Shown here: piece by piece, positions 1 through 9,397 of the stretch
Position numbering within the stretch: the first letter of the stretch is position 1
Layout: each line of letters starts with the position of its first letter
Origin: Bacteroidia bacterium
GTDB taxonomy: Bacteria > Bacteroidota > Bacteroidia > Cytophagales > Flammeovirgaceae
NCBI GenBank assembly: GCA_030425505.1
Contig: JAUIAB010000002.1
Span: 1-64,000, forward strand
Direction of reading: 5' to 3'
DNA length: 64,000 nt
Notes under the pieces: generated by a model
Databases searched by the model: none
What the model saw: only the letters and a program-made list of their open reading frames with translations
Told to the model about the DNA's origin: nothing
Translations under genes and position numbers: made by a program

Positions 1-209
1 GACGCATGTTCAGCATGTATTGGAGGCAATAGCATATAACTTAAAGAGAGCTCCTGGGATAATTGTGTCCTATGCAATACAAAAAAGCTGAAATGGAAGA
101 GAAAATCAGGAAATTCAATCGATTTCCTGAAAAACAGTGAAACAAATGACCCTACAAACCAGCAGAAAAAAACCAAAAATATTATCTCATTGAATTTTGC
201 AAAACTCTC
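1..209 (+). mobile_element. 3' end of an IS5-family insertion sequence (cut by window edge)
   Basis: The first 91 bases encode the C-terminus of a DDE transposase. After the stop, about 118 bases of non-coding element tail follow and end near GAATTTTGCAAAACTCTC at 192-209. The same tail, diverged and in the opposite orientation, occurs beside the transposase remnant at 10.7-11.3 kb and ends in GAGAGCTTTGCAAAATTC (10727-10744). The right boundary is inferred from where similarity between the two copies stops. The left part lies outside the window, so completeness cannot be judged. Confidence 0.75.
2..91 (+). CDS. IS5-family transposase, C-terminal 29 residues (partial)
   Basis: The frame open from the window edge reads THVQHVLEAIAYNLKRAPG, then about ten more residues and TGA at 89-91. 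This is the characteristic C-terminal tail of IS5-family transposases, downstream of the R-(3)-E-(6)-K catalytic block. It is nearly identical to the C-terminus of the decayed copy at 10873-11276 on the other strand. No stop or frameshift is visible in the part present, so this copy could be intact upstream of the window. Confidence 0.8.
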   Translation, partial: THVQHVLEAIAYNLKRAPGIIVSYAIQKS

Positions 210-299
210 GAAGTTATCAATACCGGTAATTATTTAGACTTCATTACGTAGTTCAGTTACTCGTACCCTATACTATCCGTTTAAAACCTGTAAGTCAAA

Positions 300-821
300 T
301 TAGTTCTCTTGAAGTTGATGTTTCAACTGAGCCAATTGCTTTTCTTTTTCTTCTACCCACTTAGTTTTGCTGTAATCTTCTTGTGGGTATGCCTCTTTGT
401 AGGTGATATAATCAAAACCTAGTTCTTGGTATTTTTCTTTAAAGTAGAGGTCTATAATAGTTATGTTTTGCTCAATATTTTGAATGAGGCTTAGATAATA
501 CTCGTTGTCTTCGCTATTGAGCTTTTGGTTGTAGTACTTTAGCTTTCTTTCGTTTTTCCGTTTGGCAGCCTCTTGTTCTGCTAATCTTTCTTTTTCAAGC
601 AGTTTTGATTTTAGAGTAGTATAGAGTTGGTATTCTTGCTGGCTGAGGTCAAATAGACTTTTGGAAAAGTATTTTTGCCAGAGGGTTTCGCTTTTGGGTT
701 GAAGCTCTAGTTGATTCCAAATAGAAGGTTTTAGTAATGGATCTTTTATGAATTCCTGTTCGAGTTCTGATTGGGCTTGTGTAGTGTGAGAAACTAGGAA
801 GATAAAAGCAATTAGTGCCAT
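300..821 (-). CDS. Hypothetical exported protein with charged coiled-coil region
   Basis: Family not recognised. From the ATG at 821 the protein is 173 residues and opens with a short hydrophobic stretch (MALIAFIFLVSHTTQAQ) that looks like a signal peptide cut after AQA. The rest is strongly charged, rich in K, E and Q (a run of KLLEKERLAEQEAAKRK type), consistent with a coiled coil, and has no catalytic motif I can name. The frame stays open upstream to a start at 950, but those extra 43 codons come from a GC-rich islet (826-945) unlike the rest of the gene, so the ATG at 821 is preferred. It lies downstream of parE on the same strand. Confidence 0.6.
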   Translation of the reverse strand: MALIAFIFLVSHTTQAQSELEQEFIKDPLLKPSIWNQLELQPKSETLWQKYFSKSLFDLSQQEYQLYTTLKSKLLEKERLAEQEAAKRKNERKLKYYNQKLNSEDNEYYLSLIQNIEQNITIIDLYFKEKYQELGFDYITYKEAYPQEDYSKTKWVEEKEKQLAQLKHQLQEN

Positions 822-825
822 TTGG

Positions 826-945
826 GTGGCTTTGCACACGAGGGAAAGAGGCGAAGGGCAAGACCGAAGGGGTCTTTGTGAGTGGAAGGCTTGACCCGCC
901 GGGAAGAGCTTGAGGAAGTGTGCCCAGTTATTTTTTTTTTGTAAG
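826..945. repeat. GC-rich islet with small hairpin between parE and the downstream gene
   Basis: About 120 bases are clearly richer in G+C than the flanks, including CCCGCCGGGAAG. They contain a hairpin AAGACC-GAAGG-GGTCTT at 860-876. The islet occupies the gap between the parE stop and the ATG at 821 and happens to keep that reading frame open. The composition suggests a dispersed repeat or an inserted fragment, but no second copy is visible in this window, so the repeat call is an inference. Confidence 0.4.
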
Positions 946-985
946 GTCATTTTATGTAATGGTTTTTTATATACTACTTATGACG

Positions 986-2854
986 TTAAGAAGCTATTTG
1001 AAGTTCCTCTGCCAGGTCTTTTTCTACTCTGAGGTTATCGATGATAAAAAGTTGCCTGTCAGGAGTGTTTTTGCCCATGTAGTAGGAGAGAAGCTCTTTT
1101 ATGGAAGTGTCGGGCTTGAGCATTACTGGACTGAGACGAATGTCTTCTCCTATAAAGTTACCAAATTCGTCAGGAGAAATTTCCCCCAAGCCTTTGAAAC
1201 GAGTGATTTCGGGGTTTTTTCCAAGTTCGTTTATAGCATTTATCCGCTCTTCATCGGTATAGCAATAGATAGTTTTACTTTTATTGCGGACTCTAAATAG
1301 GGGAGTTTCTAAAATGTAAAGATGCCCTTTCCGAACCAAATCTGGGAAAAACTGCAAGAAGAAGGTCATTAGCAGCAGCCGAATATGCATGCCATCCACA
1401 TCTGCATCTGTGGCAATTACTATTCTGTTGTAACGTAAGCCATCTAGTCCATCTTCTATGTTTAGAGCATGTTGAAGTAGATTAAATTCTTCATTCTGAT
1501 ATACTATTTTTTTGGTGAGAGAGTGACAGTTGAGCGGTTTACCTCTAAGACTAAATACTGCCTGGGTCTCTACATCTCTCGATTTAGTGATACTCCCACT
1601 AGCAGAATCTCCCTCCGTTATGAATATTGTTGTGTTATCTTTCTTTTCCTGGTCTCCTTTTTTATCATCTAGGTGAAATCTGCAGTCTCGTAGTTTTTTG
1701 TTGTGAAGGTTGGCTTTTTTTGCTCTTTCATTTGCTATTTTCTTGATTCCAGCAATTTCTTTTCTCTCTCTTTCTGACTGAAGAATTCTTTTTTGGAGTG
1801 CTTTTGCAGTATCCTGGTTTTTGTGTAAGTAGTCGTCGAGATGTTTTTTTACAAATTCGTTGATGAAAGATCGCACAGTAGGTCCATCAGGAGCTATGTT
1901 GGTAGAGCCAAGCTTAGTCTTTGTTTGTGACTCGAATACTGGTTCCTGCACTCTAATGCTTACAGCAGCAATAATAGATGCTCTAATGTCAGCAGCATCA
2001 TAGTTTTTATTAAAGTGCTCTCGTACAGTTTTTACAAAGGCTTCTCTAAAGGCAGCAAGGTGTGTGCCTCCCTGTGAGGTGTACTGTCCATTAACAAAGG
2101 TGTAGTATTCTTCTCCATATTGGTTGTTGTGAGAGAGAGCTATTTCTATATCCGTACCTTGTAAATGTATGATAGGATATACAAGCGTTTCCTGATTAAC
2201 CTTTCTGTTCAAAAGGTCAAGGAGACCATTTTTTGAGAGGTAGTTTTTGCCATTGTAGCTGATAGTTAAACCTGCATTGAGAAATGCATAGTTCCATATT
2301 TGCTCTTCCACAAAATCAGAGACATAGCGGTAGTTTTTGAATATGCTACTATCTGGCAAAAATGATATAGCTGTACCATTTTTCTCTGTTGTATTTTGTA
2401 TTTTCTTATCTTCTGTTATTACTCCCTTTTCAAACAGGGCTTCTTTTTTCTTTCCATCTCTTATGGATGTTACTAAAAAGTTATTGGAGAGTGCATTTAC
2501 TGCTTTTGTACCGACTCCGTTCAGACCTACAGATTTTTGGAATGCCTGAGAGTCGTATTTTGCACCTGTATTTATCTTAGAGACACAATCGATTACTTTG
2601 CCCAGAGGTATTCCTCTACCATAATCTCTTACTGCTACTTTCCCTTCGTCTATTTTGATTTCTATTTTTTTACCATAGCCCATCATGTATTCATCTATAC
2701 TATTGTCGATGACTTCTTTAAGAAGTATGTAGATGCCATCATCTGGAGAGGTGCCATCTCCAAGTTTTCCAATATACATACCTGGTCTAAGGCGTATATG
2801 CTCTCTTGGTTCTAAGGATTTTATGCTTTCTTCGCTATAGTCATGATTTGCCAT
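986..2854 (-). CDS. parE: DNA topoisomerase IV subunit B
   Basis: ATPase subunit of the type IIA topoisomerase that decatenates daughter chromosomes. The 622 residues show, in order: the Bacteroidota ParE-type start ([18 protein letters not shown], about 24-40); the GHKL ATPase signature [11 protein letters not shown] (46-56) and [14 protein letters not shown] (110-123); the transducer domain; and the Toprim domain with EGDSASGS (414-421) and DADVDG (483-488). RFKGLGE follows in the C-terminus. Length and the GKLGDG motif favour ParE over GyrB. The partner gene parC, often close downstream in this phylum, is not between here and the window edge; a hypothetical gene and an IS end lie there. 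Confidence 0.92.
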   Translation of the reverse strand: MANHDYSEESIKSLEPREHIRLRPGMYIGKLGDGTSPDDGIYILLKEVIDNSIDEYMMGYGKKIEIKIDEGKVAVRDYGRGIPLGKVIDCVSKINTGAKYDSQAFQKSVGLNGVGTKAVNALSNNFLVTSIRDGKKKEALFEKGVITEDKKIQNTTEKNGTAISFLPDSSIFKNYRYVSDFVEEQIWNYAFLNAGLTISYNGKNYLSKNGLLDLLNRKVNQETLVYPIIHLQGTDIEIALSHNNQYGEEYYTFVNGQYTSQGGTHLAAFREAFVKTVREHFNKNYDAADIRASIIAAVSIRVQEPVFESQTKTKLGSTNIAPDGPTVRSFINEFVKKHLDDYLHKNQDTAKALQKRILQSERERKEIAGIKKIANERAKKANLHNKKLRDCRFHLDDKKGDQEKKDNTTIFITEGDSASGSITKSRDVETQAVFSLRGKPLNCHSLTKKIVYQNEEFNLLQHALNIEDGLDGLRYNRIVIATDADVDGMHIRLLLMTFFLQFFPDLVRKGHLYILETPLFRVRNKSKTIYCYTDEERINAINELGKNPEITRFKGLGEISPDEFGNFIGEDIRLSPVMLKPDTSIKELLSYYMGKNTPDRQLFIIDNLRVEKDLAEELQIAS

Positions 2855-2899
2855 TGGTGTAGTACTTGTTTGGTAAAACGAATTTAGCGCAATTTTTTT

Positions 2900-5116
2900 T
2901 TAGAATGGGAAGTAAAGGTAGAAGGTAGTACCTTTTTCCACATCACTCTCAATGTCTATTCTTCCTCCAAGAGCTTCTATTTGAGTTTTGGCTAAATAAA
3001 GCCCCATGCCTTTGCCTTCTACATGTATATGGAATCTTTGATATAGTCCAAATATTTTGTCTCTATATTTACTTAAATCTATTCCCATACCATTATCTTC
3101 TATAGTAACAAGTATTTCATTGCTTGTGAAGAATGTAGACTCAACTTTTATCTCTAAACTTCTTTTTTTAGATCGATATTTGATCGCATTTTCGATTATT
3201 ATGGCAAATATGCTATTTACATAAGATCTAATTCCATTGATCCATTTTGCATCTTTTATGGAAATATCTACTTTAACATTGTACTGTTTTACCTGATAAT
3301 AGAGGTCTCGTAAAACTAGTTTTACTATTTCTTCAATAGAGATATTTTCTATTTTCAGGTTGTTACCTTTCTTGATTTGAAGTATTTCATTTAGGTCTTT
3401 GACTACATCATTGAGCTTTAATGTAGATACTTCAATTTCTTCTAGTACTTTTTGATTAAATGAGTCATTGAGGTCGTTCTTATTAAAGATATTAATAAGC
3501 CCCATGAGGCTAGCAATTGGGCCTCTAAGATTATGAGCAGTAATATAAGCAAAGTCTTGCAGCTGATGAATGTGTCTTATAAGAGCTCTATTCGCTTTAG
3601 ACAATTCTTCTGTTCTGGATTTCACAAGGCTCTCCAGGTTTTCACTTGTAAGTAAAAGCTGAGAGTTTTGCTGTTCTATAATTTGATTTTGCAGTGCAAG
3701 CTGATTTTTTTGTGTTTCTAGTTCTTTTTGTTGCTTTTTGAGTTCGTTATTTTGCTCAACAATTTTTAATTGCTGGCTTTCTAGTGTTTTGGTTCTTTCT
3801 TTTACTTTTCTTTCTAAGCCTTCGTTAATTCTTACTTGAGCTTCTTCTTCTTCTCTTAATCTGGTAATCAAGTTTTCATTTTCAAAAACTCGTTTCTTTT
3901 CTAATTGATTAAACCTATAAGCTATACCTATAGAAAAAAGAATTATTTCTAAACACACTCCTATTTGAATAAAAGTACTGTCTGCATATAGTCTTGATGA
4001 GAGCTCGTATTTAAGGTAGGTTGCTGTTGTTCCAGCATAAAGTAAAAAGGCACCAATTATAAAGAAAAGATTAGCTTTATTTTTTACAGAAACACTTGCA
4101 ATGATGTAAATAACAACTATGAGAAACTCAAATGGAGTAAGTGCTAGAAATATATTGATCCCATAGCTGTAAAGGCTAAAGTCTAATATAATTCCTATTA
4201 ATGTTCCAATCAGAAGAGCTATCTTAATTAAGGAGTATGTTTTAACCCACTTGATCCAATTATTATCACTTTTGGGTATAGTTATTCCAACTAGGAAATG
4301 TATGTAGGCTACTGTTCCTCCTCCAAGAGCAATAATCCAAAAGAAGTGAGAAATGAAAGGGCTTTCTGTAAATAAATGACTTTGAAAAAAGCCATGAAAG
4401 TTTAAAAAGAAAAGACCAATCAGGAAAATATGTAACGAGTAAAAAAGTAGAGATTTTTCTTTTACAAAATAGTAAGCTATAATGCTAAAAGCTATAAGTA
4501 ACAGTAGTACCCCTTGAAATAGCCCCTGTAGTAAGTCTCTGTTTTGCACTCTTGCTTTGAAGTTATCTTTGCTTTCAAAGCTTAAAATTATTCTAGGTTG
4601 AAAACCAGTTAAGTTTTGAAGTCTAAAGTAAACTTGCTTTGTTTCTTTAGAATTTAGTTTTAATTTAAAGTAAGATCTGGAACAATCTTCTGAAATTGTT
4701 TTTTCTTTAATACTTCTTAGATAACCTGTTTTTAAAACGTCAAAATCTTGCTCATCATCTTTCTGTAGATAGATATTTACAATATCTCCCCCAATCCAGT
4801 CAGAGATCATTACTACAGACGTTACACTTTTACTGTCAGAGTTTGTAATTGTTAGCCTACCCCATAGTGCCTGGTTGTTTTGAATGTTGAAGTTCTTAGA
4901 GTAATGTTTAAAATCAGCGTTATAGGCTTCACTACTAACCTGTAAAATGCTTAATTGCCCAGAGGTATCAACTAAGTACTTTATACTGCTAGCATAAGAT
5001 ACATCTGCTTTTACAGAACTGATATCAAGTTTTTTGTTGGCAAATGCAAATGACACCACACTCAGTATAAATATTTTTATCAGCAATAGCGTTTTATATG
5101 TTACACGGAGTATCAA
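2900..5116 (-). CDS. 7TMR-DISM sensor histidine kinase
   Basis: Membrane sensor kinase of 738 residues. A signal peptide (about 1-27) is followed by an extracytoplasmic 7TMR-DISM sensing domain (about 35-185), seven membrane segments (about 195-400) and a long Q/E-rich coiled coil (about 405-510). HisKA has phospho-acceptor His528 in AHNLRGP. HATPase_c has an N-box asparagine in IENAIKYR, DNGMG (674-678) and GKGMGLYLAK (701-710). There is no receiver domain and no adjacent response regulator, so it acts on a regulator encoded elsewhere. The first usable start in frame is TTG at 5116, just before the signal peptide. The diffusible or cell-wall ligand cannot be predicted. Confidence 0.9.
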   Translation of the reverse strand: MILRVTYKTLLLIKIFILSVVSFAFANKKLDISSVKADVSYASSIKYLVDTSGQLSILQVSSEAYNADFKHYSKNFNIQNNQALWGRLTITNSDSKSVTSVVMISDWIGGDIVNIYLQKDDEQDFDVLKTGYLRSIKEKTISEDCSRSYFKLKLNSKETKQVYFRLQNLTGFQPRIILSFESKDNFKARVQNRDLLQGLFQGVLLLLIAFSIIAYYFVKEKSLLFYSLHIFLIGLFFLNFHGFFQSHLFTESPFISHFFWIIALGGGTVAYIHFLVGITIPKSDNNWIKWVKTYSLIKIALLIGTLIGIILDFSLYSYGINIFLALTPFEFLIVVIYIIASVSVKNKANLFFIIGAFLLYAGTTATYLKYELSSRLYADSTFIQIGVCLEIILFSIGIAYRFNQLEKKRVFENENLITRLREEEEAQVRINEGLERKVKERTKTLESQQLKIVEQNNELKKQQKELETQKNQLALQNQIIEQQNSQLLLTSENLESLVKSRTEELSKANRALIRHIHQLQDFAYITAHNLRGPIASLMGLINIFNKNDLNDSFNQKVLEEIEVSTLKLNDVVKDLNEILQIKKGNNLKIENISIEEIVKLVLRDLYYQVKQYNVKVDISIKDAKWINGIRSYVNSIFAIIIENAIKYRSKKRSLEIKVESTFFTSNEILVTIEDNGMGIDLSKYRDKIFGLYQRFHIHVEGKGMGLYLAKTQIEALGGRIDIESDVEKGTTFYLYFPF

Positions 5117-5318
5117 TTTCTTTATTTAAAGCTCTTATTTGATAAGCCTTTCAAATATATTAAGTATAAGAGGATTTAACTCCTTAGAAGGATTAGATTT
5201 TTTATAAAAAAAGTATAAGTGAAACTTTAATAGTGAAGATCGTTAATGTAATTTTTTTATTTAAAAATAGATTTTTTTAAATAAAAATTTAGTAAAAAGA
5301 AGGAATAGTACTAAAGTT

Positions 5319-5705
5319 TTAATTTAATTTAAAAGGAGCTATTAAAGAAAACTCAGGAATGTTTACAGTAAAAGATTTGCCATCAATTAACCTTTCCATA
5401 ATGTACTTCCCTTCCATTTTCCCATAGGGTGCTTCTAAGTTGCAGCCTGATACATATTGATGCTTTTCGCCAGGTTCTAATATTGGTTGCTGCCCTACAA
5501 CACCTTTTCCTTTTACTTCTTTAATTATACCATTAGCATCAAATATCTCCCAATGTCTTTTTAAAAGTTGGATAGTGTAATCACTATTATTTTCAATTGT
5601 AATTCTATAGGTGAAGACAAATTGATATTTTGAAAACTCAGAGTATTCAGGTTGGTAGGTAGTTTTTACGCTTACTTTTATACCTTCTGTTACAGATGTG
5701 ATCAT
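5319..5705 (-). CDS. apaG: ApaG (DUF525) family protein
   Basis: A 128-residue single-domain protein of the ApaG/DUF525 fold, an immunoglobulin-like beta sandwich. It shows the conserved core YRITIENNSDYTIQLLKRHW, then GKGVVGQQP with PGEKHQYVSGC and the terminal GKMEGKY block. Full family length, no signal peptide, so cytoplasmic. Its molecular role is not well established in bacteria. It is transcribed alone, divergently from tsaE, with an AT-rich 175-base gap between them. Confidence 0.92.
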   Translation of the reverse strand: MITSVTEGIKVSVKTTYQPEYSEFSKYQFVFTYRITIENNSDYTIQLLKRHWEIFDANGIIKEVKGKGVVGQQPILEPGEKHQYVSGCNLEAPYGKMEGKYIMERLIDGKSFTVNIPEFSLIAPFKLN

Positions 5706-5818
5706 TTCTCTAAAATTTAACTATTACATAAAACTATTTATATAATCTCAATTTTTAAAATAAAGTTTATCCTTTTCATCATATTTTAACTTAAAAAATC
5801 TTAATTCATTTTCGCTCA

Positions 5819-5847
5819 TTGTTAGACTAATTAATAGTTTATTTTTG
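5819..5847 (+). promoter_or_regulatory. Bacteroidota-type promoter for tsaE-ald
   Basis: TTG at 5819-5821, an 18-base spacer and TATTTTTG at 5840-5847 match the Bacteroidota housekeeping consensus (TTG, 17-23 bases, TAnnTTTG). A start site about 7 bases further would give a leader of roughly 27 bases before the tsaE ATG at 5881. It is the best-formed promoter I found in the window. Confidence 0.5.
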
Positions 5848-5880
5848 TAAAAAATGTAACCTGATGGAGTTATTCAAAAA

Positions 5881-6330
5881 ATGGATAGTTTGATTGTAAC
5901 AAAGACATCTCTTGAATCTTCAGCTCGAGAAGTTTTTGAAAAATATAAAAATATAAAAGTATGGTGTTTTTTTGGTGACCTGGGTGCGGGAAAAACTGCT
6001 TTTATACAGCAAATAGTGACAAATATTGGGGTAGAAGGTCTTGTGAAAAGCCCATCGTTTTCAATAGTGAATGAATATAAGCTTCAAGAAGGTTCCCCAA
6101 TTTATCATTTTGATTTATATAGAGTAAAAGATGCAGAAGAGCTATTTGATATTGGTATAGAAGAATATTTGACTTCGGGATGTTATTGCTTTATTGAATG
6201 GCCAGAGAAAGTTCTATCTTTATTAAATGATTGCTATCTTAAAGTAGAGGTATCATTAATAGACAGTACACGAAGAAAAATTATATTTAAACCCTATGGA
6301 CAAGAAAAGCGAACAAGAGTCTTTTTCTAA
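5881..6330 (+). CDS. tsaE: tRNA threonylcarbamoyladenosine biosynthesis ATPase TsaE
   Basis: A P-loop ATPase needed, with TsaB, TsaC and TsaD, for the universal t6A37 modification of ANN-decoding tRNAs. The 149 residues contain Walker A GDLGAGKT (32-39), the family block KSPSFSIVNEY and YHFDLYR (about 77-83), and IEWPEK near the C-terminus. Normal family length. Its last 35 bases overlap the start of ald in another frame, so the two genes are translationally linked. A promoter lies just upstream at 5819-5847. Confidence 0.93.
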   Translation: MDSLIVTKTSLESSAREVFEKYKNIKVWCFFGDLGAGKTAFIQQIVTNIGVEGLVKSPSFSIVNEYKLQEGSPIYHFDLYRVKDAEELFDIGIEEYLTSGCYCFIEWPEKVLSLLNDCYLKVEVSLIDSTRRKIIFKPYGQEKRTRVFF

Positions 6331-7537
6331 GATTCCAGAAAAGATGTACCATTATGGCACCCAGGAAGTTGCTTTAGCAACTAAAAAAGGAAAAGGGCAA
6401 CCTATTACTATAGGTATACCCAAAGAGTTTAATAAATACGAAAAAAGGTTAAGTTTACGTCCAGAGTCTGTAGAAATACTTGTTAATAATGGCATTAATG
6501 TAGTTGTAGAGGCAGGAGCAGGTGTTCATGCAAATCATCCTGATCAAGAATATAGTGAAGCTGGAGCAAAGGTTGAGTATGATAAGAAAAAGGTTTATGA
6601 GAATGATATTATTCTAAAAATTTTACCTCCCGAAAAGGAAGAAATAAAAAATATCCAACCATATGCAACTATAATCTCAACAGCTAATCTAAATTCTATT
6701 AATGCAGAGTATCTTGAATTAATTAATGATAAAAATATTACTTCTATAGCATATGAATTTCTGGAAGATCCATCTGGTGAGCTTCCTTTTGTAAGGGCTA
6801 TGAGTGAGATAGCAGGAAGCACGGTCATGCTTATAGCTGCAGAGTATTTAAATACAAGTAACAAAGGAAAGGGAGTTATATTGGGTGGCGTAACAGGTGT
6901 TCCTCCGACATGTGTCGTAATACTAGGAGCTGGTACTGTGGCTGAGTTTGCTGCCAGAGCTGCTTTAGGGCTAGGAGCTGAAGTAAAAATATTTGATAAC
7001 CACATATATAAGCTACGAAGAATTAAAGAAAGACTGGGAAATCATCATATTTTTACATCAACAATAGATAGTGCTATGTTGGATAATGCTCTCATTCATG
7101 CAGATGTTGCTATTGGAGCTATACGGTCACCTAAAGGGAGTAGAGCACCAGTAGTTGTAACAGAAGAAATGGTTTCTCACATGAAATCTAACTCAATAAT
7201 CATAGATGTGAGCATTGACCAGGGAGGCTGCTTTGAAACCTCAGAGATAATGAGCCATCAAAACCCTGTATTTAGAAAGCATGATGTAATTCATTATTGT
7301 GTTCCCAATATCGCCTCAAGGGTTGCATGTACAGCTACAACTGCTATTAGTAATATTTTCACTCCTTTACTCCTTCAGGTAGCAGAGCTTAATGGGGTAA
7401 CCAAAATGATGATCAAGCATCCTTGGTTTGCTAAAGGAGTGTATACTTTTAGAGGAAGTATAACAAATAAGGTTGTCGCAGATAAATATGATCTACCATG
7501 CAGAAATTTGAACTTAATCTTAGCTGCTAGTATTTAA
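6296..7537 (+). CDS. ald: Alanine dehydrogenase
   Basis: NAD-dependent L-alanine dehydrogenase (alanine to pyruvate plus ammonia) of the AlaDH/PNT family, 413 residues. The N-terminal domain starts with IGIPKEFNKYEKRLSLRPE (39-57). The Rossmann domain shows VILGAGTVAEFAARAALGLG (208-227). MSEIAGSTVM (169-178) and the C-terminal IIDVSIDQGGCFETSE and HYCVPNIASRV are conserved. The first ATG, overlapping tsaE by 35 bases, is kept because Bacteroidota homologues have a similar N-terminal extension; an alternative Met is at residue 17. The stop shares the bases TTAA with the convergent recN stop. Confidence 0.9.
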   Translation: MDKKSEQESFSKIPEKMYHYGTQEVALATKKGKGQPITIGIPKEFNKYEKRLSLRPESVEILVNNGINVVVEAGAGVHANHPDQEYSEAGAKVEYDKKKVYENDIILKILPPEKEEIKNIQPYATIISTANLNSINAEYLELINDKNITSIAYEFLEDPSGELPFVRAMSEIAGSTVMLIAAEYLNTSNKGKGVILGGVTGVPPTCVVILGAGTVAEFAARAALGLGAEVKIFDNHIYKLRRIKERLGNHHIFTSTIDSAMLDNALIHADVAIGAIRSPKGSRAPVVVTEEMVSHMKSNSIIIDVSIDQGGCFETSEIMSHQNPVFRKHDVIHYCVPNIASRVACTATTAISNIFTPLLLQVAELNGVTKMMIKHPWFAKGVYTFRGSITNKVVADKYDLPCRNLNLILAASI

Positions 7538-9195
7538 TTGAATAAACTTGTTAACTCCTTTGCACTTTTGAGAACATTATTAGAAGGATTTTCTCCTCCA
7601 ATCATTTTTCCTAGCTGCAATGTTTTTTGCGTAGAATCTAGCTTTTGAATTTCACTTATAGATTTGTGAGAAAGAGTTTTTTTCAAGACTAAATAGTGAT
7701 CATCACTTGCTGCAGCAATTTGAGGTAGGTGGCTTATAACAAACAATTGGTGCTGTTTGCTGAATTTCTTTAATATCTTAGCCATTTTCAAAGCAATTTC
7801 ACCAGAAACTCCAGTGTCAATTTCGTCAAAAATTAGGGTAGGCATTTGAGTAGAAGATGCAAGAATATATTTAATCGCTAGCATCAAACGAGAAAACTCA
7901 CCCCCAGAGGCTACTTGCTGTATTGGTTTAAGAGAATGACCTTTATTGGCTGAAAACAAGAACTTTATATTGTCAATGCCAGAATTTGACATTTCAGCTT
8001 CTTCTAATGCAATTTCAAACTGGCAGTTAGGCAGCCCTATTTGAGATAGTATTTCTAAAGCTTTAGGGGAAAATTGTTTTACAGTAAGCTTTCTTTTAGA
8101 AGAAATTTCGATTGCTACTTTTAAGGCCTTATTCTTACTACTTTCAATTTTATCAGCAAGTTCTTTTATATGCTCATCGTAAAATAAGACATTATCAACC
8201 TCTTTTCTTAGCTCTTCCCTTAACTTGATAAGTGAGTCAATATCATCAACTTTGTGTTTTCTTTGTAAGTCGTATATTTTATCTAACTGTTCTTTAAAGT
8301 ACTGAGCCTCTTCAGGGTTTGAAACTACTTTATTCCCCTCATCCTCAATAGATTTTGAGATATCCTGTATCTCAAAAATAACACTTTCCAGCTGCTCACG
8401 AAGCTTTACAAATGCATCTCCAAAACCTTCAAGGCTCGATAAGTGAGATAAAATGGTATTCAATAACTGTTCAATGGAATACTCTTCGTTCTCACTCAAT
8501 AAAAAACTCGATTCTTTCAGGCTGTTAATAATATGTTCAGCATTTTCAACTTGCTTCAAACTACTTTCCAGGGTTGGGAGATCCACATTATCTAGCGAAG
8601 CCTCTTCTAGCTCTCTAAGTAAAGACTCTTTATAAGCAAACTCACTTTGATCTTTATCTTTTTGATTGATTAGATCTAAATATCTGGATTTTAGCTCTTT
8701 AAGGGTACTATATTCTTTTTGGTACTCTATTAGTAGTTTTTCATTGTTTGCAATCGAATCAATCAATTTCAGTTGAAATTGCGATTGACTTATTAAAAAC
8801 GTATCATGTTGGGAGTGAATATCAATTAGATTTTGAGTTAGTCCTCTAAGCACATCTAACTTTACTGGAGTATCATTAACAAATGCTCTTGATTTACCAG
8901 AAGGTAGAATTTCTCTTCGTATAATTGTTTCATCTAAATAATCAATATCATTTTCTTTGAAAAGGTCGACAAGATTGTAATCTTTTATATCGAAAATGCC
9001 TTCAATAATACATTTAGACTCCATATTTCCTAGAGATTTTATGTCAGCTCTTTCTCCAAGAAGCAGGTTTAAGCCTCCAAGAATTATTGACTTTCCAGAA
9101 CCTGTTTCTCCAGTGATGACCACGAAGTTTCCTTCTGGAGAGAGCTCTAGCTTATCAATCAAAACAAAATTTTGAATAGTAAGAGTCTTGAGCAT
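7534..9195 (-). CDS. recN: DNA repair protein RecN
   Basis: SMC-like ATPase acting early in recombinational double-strand-break repair. The 553 residues have Walker A GETGSGKS (29-36), a long central coiled coil (about 150-370), the ABC signature ASGGEFSRLMLAIK, Walker B and D-loop LIFDEIDTGVSGE, then a switch histidine in VISHLPQIAA. Full length and apparently intact. It converges on ald with stops overlapping in TTAA, and is transcribed divergently from ftsY across a 200-base gap. A possible -7 element (TAAATTTG on the minus strand, 9215-9222) lies 20 bases before the start, but no well-spaced -33 TTG accompanies it. Confidence 0.95.
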   Translation of the reverse strand: MLKTLTIQNFVLIDKLELSPEGNFVVITGETGSGKSIILGGLNLLLGERADIKSLGNMESKCIIEGIFDIKDYNLVDLFKENDIDYLDETIIRREILPSGKSRAFVNDTPVKLDVLRGLTQNLIDIHSQHDTFLISQSQFQLKLIDSIANNEKLLIEYQKEYSTLKELKSRYLDLINQKDKDQSEFAYKESLLRELEEASLDNVDLPTLESSLKQVENAEHIINSLKESSFLLSENEEYSIEQLLNTILSHLSSLEGFGDAFVKLREQLESVIFEIQDISKSIEDEGNKVVSNPEEAQYFKEQLDKIYDLQRKHKVDDIDSLIKLREELRKEVDNVLFYDEHIKELADKIESSKNKALKVAIEISSKRKLTVKQFSPKALEILSQIGLPNCQFEIALEEAEMSNSGIDNIKFLFSANKGHSLKPIQQVASGGEFSRLMLAIKYILASSTQMPTLIFDEIDTGVSGEIALKMAKILKKFSKQHQLFVISHLPQIAAASDDHYLVLKKTLSHKSISEIQKLDSTQKTLQLGKMIGGENPSNNVLKSAKELTSLFN

Positions 9196-9397
9196 AGAGT
9201 ATTTTTAAATTCTGCAAATTTAAAAGGAATCTATGAGACGGCTACCAAAGAATAAATGATAAGTTTTTAAAAATGTAAGTGTATAAGCTTTTAATCAAAA
9301 TAATAAAGGTTGTGAAATTTACTGTGCAATGTCATTTCTATGAGTAGATAAGTGTAACTTAGTATTTTATTTAATCAAATTTTAAATAACTATCGCT

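Noticed and set aside
920-1300. Plus-strand frame of 126 codons inside parE
   Set aside because: It is antisense to the conserved C-terminus of parE; the translation has no domain and its composition is that of a shadow frame.
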